37,324 nucleotides of DNA from contig CASEFP010000086.1 in assembly GCA_949287225.1 (NCBI GenBank), positions 1 through 37,324 on the forward strand, given 5' to 3'. This DNA is from an uncultured Lentisphaeria bacterium (GTDB taxonomy: Bacteria > Verrucomicrobiota > Lentisphaeria > Victivallales > UBA1829). Numbering within the stretch: position 1 is the stretch's first letter; the number at the start of each line of letters is the position of its first letter. Position numbers and translations under genes: made by a program. Shown here piece by piece: positions 32,506 to 37,324 of the stretch. The notes under the pieces are model-generated. The model had not been told where the DNA came from. It made no database searches and saw only the letters and a list, made by a program, of their open reading frames with translations.

Positions 32506-33378
32506 ATGAAAATCATCGACGCACACATGCATTTTTCCGACCATCAGGGATTTGCCCGGATTGCGCGCGAAGCGAAACACGAAAACACCGCCGCGCATCT
32601 GGTCCAGACCTTCCGGGAGAACAACATCGTTTTCGGAATCGCCATGGGGACGCACAATCCGAAACACAAGCCCGACGTCTGCTATCCGGGGATCATTGAT
32701 CTTGCTGGGGAATTCGACGCACAGCACTACAACCAGCCATCCTGCATTGTCTACTGCGCCGGAGTCAACGGCATGGAGCTTGACCAGTGCAACATGGAGC
32801 CCACGCTTGAGGAGTTCCGCAAGGTGCTTGCGACAAAACAGTGCGTCGGCATCAAGCTCTATCCCGGATACGATGCCGTCTATCCCGGAGACAAACGCAA
32901 TTATCCCTTCTATGAACTCGCGCGTGAATTCGACGTGCCCGTGGTGTTTCATTCCGGCGATACGGCCTCTTCGCGCGCGCTCCTGAAATACTCGCACCCG
33001 CTTGCAGTGGACGAGGTCGCGGTCGCGTTTCCCGACGTCCGGTTTGTCATCGCCCATTACGGCAGCCCGTGGATTGTCGACGCCACCGAGGTCGCGATCA
33101 AGAACGACAACGTCTATCTGGATCTTTCCGGACTCGCCGCGGGATATTTCACCACGGAGGAATACTGCCGGAAGAACCGCGGCTATCTCGAGCATCTGAA
33201 AACCTGGATGGCCTACATGGACGATTACAGCAGGCTCATGTACGGTTCCGACTGGCCGCTGATCAACATCCCTTCCTATATCGGGGTGATAGAAAGCATC
33301 ATTCCCGAGGAGCACCGCGAGGCGGTCTTTTATGAAAACGCCCTGCGCGTTTTTTCAAAACTGAACGCGCTGCTCTGA
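32506..33378 (+). CDS. Metal-dependent amidohydrolase family protein
   Basis: A 290-residue TIM-barrel hydrolase of the amidohydrolase-2 type. Metal ligands are visible: His7 and His9 (IDAHMHF), His in VVFHSGDTA, His in IAHYGSPW and Asp in MYGSDWPL. The start at 32506 is chosen because GGAG lies just upstream and IDAHMHF is normally at the very N-terminus. Such enzymes hydrolyse lactones, amides or decarboxylate aromatic acids; here a lactone or sugar-derived substrate is suggested by the neighbouring isomerase and dehydrogenase, but this is inference. Own promoter; it converges with rnc 12 bp later. Confidence 0.87.
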   Translation: MKIIDAHMHFSDHQGFARIAREAKHENTAAHLVQTFRENNIVFGIAMGTHNPKHKPDVCYPGIIDLAGEFDAQHYNQPSCIVYCAGVNGMELDQCNMEPTLEEFRKVLATKQCVGIKLYPGYDAVYPGDKRNYPFYELAREFDVPVVFHSGDTASSRALLKYSHPLAVDEVAVAFPDVRFVIAHYGSPWIVDATEVAIKNDNVYLDLSGLAAGYFTTEEYCRKNRGYLEHLKTWMAYMDDYSRLMYGSDWPLINIPSYIGVIESIIPEEHREAVFYENALRVFSKLNALL

Positions 33379-33390
33379 GGCGGAAGGCGG

Positions 33391-34104
33391 TCAGGCTCCG
33401 CTGTTCTCCTTTTCCTCCCGGCGGATCGCCTCCAGCGCTGCGGATGCGGCGGACTGTTCGGCAAGCTTGCGTTTTGCCGCGTGCCCGTGTCCGAGAAGAC
33501 GGCCGTTCACCAGAACCTCCACCTCGTAAACGGGATCATGCGGCGGGCCGCTGACCGAAAGTGTCCGGTATTCGGGTGCTTTTCCGAAATGTTCCTGCGC
33601 ATATTCCTGAAGCGCACCTTTGGGATTCAGCGAATGCAGAAGTTCGGAGGGGTCCGCACAGTTCTCCTGAAGAATTTCCAGGAGAAACGATGCCACACGC
33701 TGGGAGCCCTGATCCAGATAGATTGCGCCGCAGAGCGCCTCGAACGCGTCGGAGAGGGTGGAGTCGCGGGCGTTGCCGTGAGATTCTGCTTCGCCGCGTC
33801 CGAGGAGCAGATAGTCGCCGAGCGAAATCGAGCGTGCGAACCTGGCAAGAGAATCCTGATTCACCAGCGCGGAACGGATTTTCGTCAGATCCCCCTCCTG
33901 GAGATTTGTGTAACGGTGAAAGAGATGTTTCGTCAGAATGATCTGGACGACGGCGTCGCCGAGAAATTCAAGGCGCTGGTTGTCATATTTCAGATTGAAT
34001 TCGGCGGCGTAGGATTTGTGCGTCACTGCTTCCCGGAGCAGTTTCGGGTCGCTGAACCGGATGCCGATGACGCGCTGGAGTTTCGGCAGATCGGCGATCA
34101 GCAT
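33391..34104 (-). CDS. rnc: Ribonuclease III
   Basis: A 237-residue protein, normal length. The catalytic domain has the signature NQRLEFLGDAVV with Glu46 and Asp50, and SDAFEAL with Asp119 and Glu122, i.e. all four active-site acids. A double-stranded RNA-binding domain follows (about 159-235, NPKGALQEYAQEHFG to AAKRKLAEQSAASAALEAI). RNase III cleaves double-stranded RNA in rRNA and mRNA processing. The start at 34104 is preferred over 34128 because AAGGTGA lies 6 nt upstream; this overlaps lplA by 7 bp, so the two genes are translationally coupled. Two hairpins lie upstream of lplA. Confidence 0.95.
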   Translation of the reverse strand: MLIADLPKLQRVIGIRFSDPKLLREAVTHKSYAAEFNLKYDNQRLEFLGDAVVQIILTKHLFHRYTNLQEGDLTKIRSALVNQDSLARFARSISLGDYLLLGRGEAESHGNARDSTLSDAFEALCGAIYLDQGSQRVASFLLEILQENCADPSELLHSLNPKGALQEYAQEHFGKAPEYRTLSVSGPPHDPVYEVEVLVNGRLLGHGHAAKRKLAEQSAASAALEAIRREEKENSGA

Positions 34105-34811
34105 GGCGTCACCTTGTCCACGTTCCATGCGTCCGTGGCGTATTTCCGGACTGCGAGCTCCTCCGCCGCGGCAAGCAGCGTTTCCGGAACGGCAAACGGT
34201 TCATAGACGAATGAGAGCTCTTCTTCGAACGCGTTCCGGATTGCGTCCATGATCGCATCGCGGTTCCCGTCGGCGGCCTTCAGACTCACGCTTCCCTGAT
34301 GCAGAATGCCGTTTCTCGTCCTGCGCTGCGCCGCGCCCGCGAGTTTGACGCCGTCGGAAGCGAGAACATCGTTCGGCGACGGCGAAACAAAGCACTGGAG
34401 CGTTGCGCGGTCGTGCTTTTCCCCGAGGTCGGGCGCGAGGTGCGCACCCTTGCCCAGATGCAGAATCGCGCGCATGATCGGCTCGTGGATCACGCGGTAG
34501 CTCTCCATGCGGTCGAGCCCGCAGATCGGGTGTCCCGGCGGGATTGCCAGCGTGTAGGTCAGGTCGCAGTCGTGATAGACCACGCCGCCGCCCGTCGGGC
34601 GACGTACAAGGGTCAGTCCCCCGCGTGTGACGGCGGCAATCGGCTGGGAGTAGCCGAACGACGCGGATGGTTCATTCCAGCCGTAGAACCTGAGCACCGG
34701 CGCGCCGAATTCCGGCGCGTGCTCCAGCAGAAGCTCGTCCACGGCCATGTTCATATAGGGGGAACGCGATGTATCCGTCCACAGAAGACAGCGGGAGGTG
34801 TTCGAAGTCAT
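34098..34811 (-). CDS. lplA: Lipoate-protein ligase A family protein
   Basis: A 237-residue enzyme of the BPL/LplA fold that attaches lipoate to 2-oxoacid dehydrogenase or glycine-cleavage domains. RRPTGGGVVYHD (70-81) is the adenylate-binding loop and GVKLAGAAQRR carries the catalytic Lys156. The C-terminal accessory domain of E. coli LplA is absent, as in short family members. The start at 34811 follows AAAGGGATCC; a longer frame begins inside the upstream hairpins. It precedes rnc and follows a dehydrogenase by 114 bp. The acceptor protein is not in this window. Octanoyltransferase activity is an alternative. Confidence 0.85.
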   Translation of the reverse strand: MTSNTSRCLLWTDTSRSPYMNMAVDELLLEHAPEFGAPVLRFYGWNEPSASFGYSQPIAAVTRGGLTLVRRPTGGGVVYHDCDLTYTLAIPPGHPICGLDRMESYRVIHEPIMRAILHLGKGAHLAPDLGEKHDRATLQCFVSPSPNDVLASDGVKLAGAAQRRTRNGILHQGSVSLKAADGNRDAIMDAIRNAFEEELSFVYEPFAVPETLLAAAEELAVRKYATDAWNVDKVTPC

Positions 34812-34845
34812 GAGGATCCCTTTGGTGTGTTTTTTCAGGGGAAGC

Positions 34846-34912
34846 TCCTGACTCGGAAAGTTCCGTTGGAAACTCGCCGAGTCAGGATTCAGCCGCCGCA
34901 CGGGCGGCTGAA
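34846..34912 (-). promoter_or_regulatory. Tandem perfect hairpins in the lplA-rnc leader
   Basis: Two inverted repeats abut without a gap: 34846-34856 with 34877-34887 (11 bp perfect, TCCTGACTCGG, 20-nt loop with further partial pairing) and 34888-34897 with 34903-34912 (10 bp perfect, TTCAGCCGCC, 5-nt loop). Neither is followed by a T-run on either strand, so neither is a standard terminator. They lie between the dehydrogenase stop and the lplA start and probably fold in the mRNA as processing, stability or regulatory elements. Confidence 0.6.
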
Positions 34913-34925
34913 GTGTGAAAAGGCG

Positions 34926-36035
34926 TCAGAGGTTTTTGACGACGAGGTCGCCGACCTGTTTTGTCGAATACCCCATCTTTCCGGCGGACATGCTCTTGAG
35001 CTTTTTGCCGGTCACAAATTCGACGCTCTTCTCAATCGCGCGCGCGGCCTTCGCTTCGCCGAGATAATCCAGCATCATTGCGCCGGAGAGGATCGCGGCG
35101 AGCGGGTTGATCACGCCCAGTCCCGTGTATTTCGGCGCGGAGCCGCCGATCGGCTCGAACATGCTGATGCCTTCCGGATTGAGGTTTCCGCCCGCGGCGA
35201 CGCCCATGCCGCCGGAGGTCATGGCGGCGAGGTCGGTGATGATGTCGCCGAACATGTTGGTCGTGACGATGACGTCGAACCATTCCGGATTCTTGACCAT
35301 CCACATGCAGGTGGCGTCAACATGGCAGTAGTCGATCTTGACTTCCGGGTATTTGACGGCCATTTCGTGAAACGCGCGCTCCCAGAGATTGAAGACGTAG
35401 GTCAGGACGTTGGTCTTGCCGCAGAGCGTGAGTTTGCAGGTCTTTCCGGCGGCGATGTCCTCCTTGGAGAGTCCGCGCCACGGATTCTTCTTCGAGTGAC
35501 GTTTCTTCGCAAGCTCGAACGCGAATTTCAGGCAGCGGTCCACCTGCGTGCGGGTGTAGACCATTTCCTGAATCGCCACCTCGTCCGCGGTGCCCTTGCG
35601 CGCGACGCCGCCCATGCCGGTGTAGACGTCGCCGGAGTTCTCGCGCACGACAACATAGTCGATGTCCTCGGGTGTCTTGTTGGCAAGCGGGGTCTCGACG
35701 CCCGGATAGAGCTTCACGGGCCGCAGGTTGATATACTGATCCAGGTCGAAGCGGAGCTTGAGCAGAATGCCCTTCTCCAGAATGCCGGGCGCCACATCGG
35801 GCCGTCCGATCGCGCCGAGGTAAATCGCATTGTATTTCTTCAGGATTTCCGTTGCGTCGTCGGGCATGATCGAACCCTGTTCGACGTAGCGCGTTCCACC
35901 CCAGTCAAAGGTGTCGAACTTCATTGAGAAACCGAACTTCTTTGCCGCAGCCTTGAGGACTTTCACGCCCTCGGCTATGACTTCCGGACCCGTCCCGTCG
36001 CCGGGAAGGCAAGCGATCTTGTAGGTTTTTGCCAT
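34926..36035 (-). CDS. Isopropylmalate/tartrate-type dehydrogenase
   Basis: A 369-residue member of the isocitrate/isopropylmalate dehydrogenase superfamily. It opens YKIACLPGDGTGPEVIAEG; NMFGDIITDLAAMTSGGMG is the family signature with the metal-binding Asp, and GGSAPKYTGLGVINPLAAI the NAD pocket. Around residue 105, LRFDLDQYINLRPVKLYPGV resembles tartrate/malate dehydrogenases as much as LeuB, so 3-isopropylmalate dehydrogenase is only one option. No leuA, leuC or leuD is adjacent. The start at 36035 is chosen because AAGGA lies 10 nt upstream; the ATG at 36044 sits directly on the ribosome site. It has its own promoter. Confidence 0.85.
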   Translation of the reverse strand: MAKTYKIACLPGDGTGPEVIAEGVKVLKAAAKKFGFSMKFDTFDWGGTRYVEQGSIMPDDATEILKKYNAIYLGAIGRPDVAPGILEKGILLKLRFDLDQYINLRPVKLYPGVETPLANKTPEDIDYVVVRENSGDVYTGMGGVARKGTADEVAIQEMVYTRTQVDRCLKFAFELAKKRHSKKNPWRGLSKEDIAAGKTCKLTLCGKTNVLTYVFNLWERAFHEMAVKYPEVKIDYCHVDATCMWMVKNPEWFDVIVTTNMFGDIITDLAAMTSGGMGVAAGGNLNPEGISMFEPIGGSAPKYTGLGVINPLAAILSGAMMLDYLGEAKAARAIEKSVEFVTGKKLKSMSAGKMGYSTKQVGDLVVKNL

Positions 36036-36073
36036 TTTTTCCATCCTTGTGGTTAAAAAAATCAAAACGTATT

Positions 36074-36101
36074 AATATAAGTTCGCCATGGCAACTTTCA
36101 A
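36074..36101 (-). promoter_or_regulatory. Promoter of the dehydrogenase gene
   Basis: On the minus strand TTGAAA (36096-36101) and TATATT (36074-36079) are 16 nt apart, 38 nt before the start at 36035. Confidence 0.6.
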
Positions 36102-36172
36102 GCCCGTTTCAGCGGATTTTCCCGGAAAGGGTCCATGCTCCACTGCGGCGGAAAAACAAGGTGTCGTTCTGC

Positions 36173-37324
36173 TCAGACGAAGCAGATTCTTGAAATGCAC
36201 TGGTCGAAGCTCTCCTGCCCGCTCAGAATGTCGATCTCCACGCGCAGGAAAAGAATCTGAATGTCGCGCCGGTCGAGCCGAGGCATGCGCACGGCGTCCT
36301 TTTCGGTCGTCATGATGAATTCCGCGCCGGCCGCCTTGGCGTCCTTGACGAAGTCGATCATCTCCTGCTGGCGGTAGCGGTGATGGTCGGCGAAATGCTT
36401 TTCCAGCACGATCGTCCCGCCGAACTCGCGGAGAAACGCATTGAAGCTCGCCGGATTCGCGATCGCGGAAATCGAGGCGATTTTCTTTCCCCTGAGCTCC
36501 GAAAGCGGAAGCCGCCGTCCCCGGTCGAACACATCTTCGAGATACTGCGGACGATGGCAGCATTCGATGATCTCCGCCCGGTGGTTCTGACGCCGGAGAA
36601 AGGCTTTCAGATGGCGCAGTTTCGGCGAGCCGTCCGATTTCGTCAGGAAAATATAGTCGGCGCGCTTGATGTTCTTGATCGGCTCGCGCAGAAGCCCGCG
36701 CGGCAGGACATGATGGTTGTCGAACGGCGCGGTCGAATCGACGAGCAGGATGTTGATGTGCGCCTTGAGCCGCAGATACTGGAACCCGTCGTCCAGAATC
36801 AGCGTATCTGTTCCGAATTCGTCGATCGCATACAGACCCGATTTGACGCGGTCCTTGTCGACCAGCACGACGACGTTCTTGAGATTGGAGGCCAGCATGA
36901 AGGGCTCGTCGCCCGCGGTCATCGAGTCCAGCAGAAGATCCTTTCCGTCGGAGACCACGCGCGGCGGAACTTCCATCTTTCTGGACGAGAATTTCTTGCG
37001 GAGTTTCGACCAGATCGACCTGTCGCGGCTCCGGTAGCCCCGGCTCAGCACCGCGACGCGCCGCCCCTGCCGGCTGAGCGTCTTGGCGAACACCTCCACC
37101 ACCGGCGTTTTGCCGGTCCCGCCGCAGGAGAGATTGCCGATGCTGACCACCAGGCAGCCGATTGCGCGGTTCCGGATCACGCGGTTGTCATACATCCAGA
37201 TCCGGAACTGAACCAGCCGCCGGTAGATGCGCGACCCCATGAACAGAAACCCCTTGGCGATGTTCCCGATGCTGTCGTGCCGCCGTTCGCGGATGATCTC
37301 GATGAACGCCTGTTCGATTTTTTC
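36173..37324 (-). CDS. lpxK: Tetraacyldisaccharide 4'-kinase LpxK (N-terminus cut by window edge)
   Basis: The frame is open through the right edge, giving 383 visible residues of a protein whose true start lies outside the window; an internal ATG at 37240 would remove part of the N-terminal helix region (for example FIEIIRERRHDSIGNIAKGF) and is less likely. The P-loop VSIGNLSCGGTGKTPVVEVF, AVLSRGYRSRD, GDEPFMLASNL, LILDDGFQYLRL and VLPRGLLREP are LpxK signatures; TTEKDAVRMP is near the C-terminus. LpxK phosphorylates the lipid A precursor at the inner membrane, so the organism should make lipid A. A 137-bp gap with a promoter separates it from the dehydrogenase. Confidence 0.93.
   Translation of the reverse strand, partial: EKIEQAFIEIIRERRHDSIGNIAKGFLFMGSRIYRRLVQFRIWMYDNRVIRNRAIGCLVVSIGNLSCGGTGKTPVVEVFAKTLSRQGRRVAVLSRGYRSRDRSIWSKLRKKFSSRKMEVPPRVVSDGKDLLLDSMTAGDEPFMLASNLKNVVVLVDKDRVKSGLYAIDEFGTDTLILDDGFQYLRLKAHINILLVDSTAPFDNHHVLPRGLLREPIKNIKRADYIFLTKSDGSPKLRHLKAFLRRQNHRAEIIECCHRPQYLEDVFDRGRRLPLSELRGKKIASISAIANPASFNAFLREFGGTIVLEKHFADHHRYRQQEMIDFVKDAKAAGAEFIMTTEKDAVRMPRLDRRDIQILFLRVEIDILSGQESFDQCISRICFV

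Noticed and set aside
34903..34912. The lplA leader hairpins as an intrinsic terminator
   Set aside because: No run of T follows either stem on the minus strand, and none on the plus strand.
34299..35927. A 542-codon open frame on the plus strand
   Set aside because: Antisense to lplA and the dehydrogenase; it runs through the hairpins and has no family signature.
37238..37240. Start of lpxK at the ATG ending at 37240
   Set aside because: The frame stays open to the window edge and the extra residues look like the normal LpxK N-terminal helix, so the gene is treated as cut by the edge.

Overview
The window reads as chromosomal DNA of an anaerobic, Gram-negative member of the Lentisphaerae (Victivallales-like; inference). 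The reasons are an LpxK gene (lipid A synthesis), an H-X9-DG prepilin-type protein placed next to a secreted glycosidase under a GntR/LacI-type regulator, an anaerobic ferredoxin-dependent indolepyruvate oxidoreductase, and a Tad/Flp apparatus built around FHA domains. Coding density is high and GC-rich, so many long antisense reading frames exist that are not genes. No rRNA, tRNA, CRISPR array, complete insertion sequence or phage gene was seen.

Region 1 (1-6542) is a probable carbohydrate module. A GntR-HTH regulator with a LacI-like sensor domain (cut by the left edge) is divergent from a prepilin-type H-X9-DG protein, a secreted propeller-like protein and a 951-residue secreted glycoside-hydrolase-like enzyme with a CBM9-like C-terminus. 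The regulator and prepilin promoters carry almost the same promoter/operator sequence, which suggests co-regulation by the regulator itself. A strong terminator structure closes the module.

Region 2 (6630-17497, minus strand) is a nine-gene Tad-like pilus/secretion operon: CpaB/RcpC, CpaC/RcpA secretin, FHA-CpaF ATPase, TadB, TadC, two membrane-anchored FHA proteins, a tiny Flp-like pilin and a membrane protein with a zinc-protease HEMVH motif. No TadZ, prepilin peptidase or TadE/F/G gene is present in the window. Four FHA domains lie in one operon, only one of them with all canonical residues.

Region 3 (17677-24300, plus strand) holds cinA and rarA, then iorA-iorB-paaK-ACT, an arylpyruvate to aryl-acyl-CoA fermentation cluster ending at a strong terminator. 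Region 4 (24301-28326, minus) holds an unexplained 160-bp block, a secreted protein of unknown function, an SGNH hydrolase, a stand-alone Lrp/AsnC-type sensor domain and an EamA transporter. Region 5 (28483-33378, plus) is a catabolic-looking group: D-2-hydroxyacid dehydrogenase, AraC regulator, sugar-binding lipoprotein without an ABC transporter, TIM-barrel sugar isomerase and metal-dependent amidohydrolase. Region 6 (33391-37324, minus) contains lpxK (cut by the right edge), an isopropylmalate/tartrate-type dehydrogenase, then lplA and rnc preceded by two abutting perfect hairpins.

Several predicted promoters share a TTG-16/17 nt-TATATT/TATAAT layout, consistent with an ordinary housekeeping sigma factor. 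All functional names rest on reading motifs by eye; no database search was possible.
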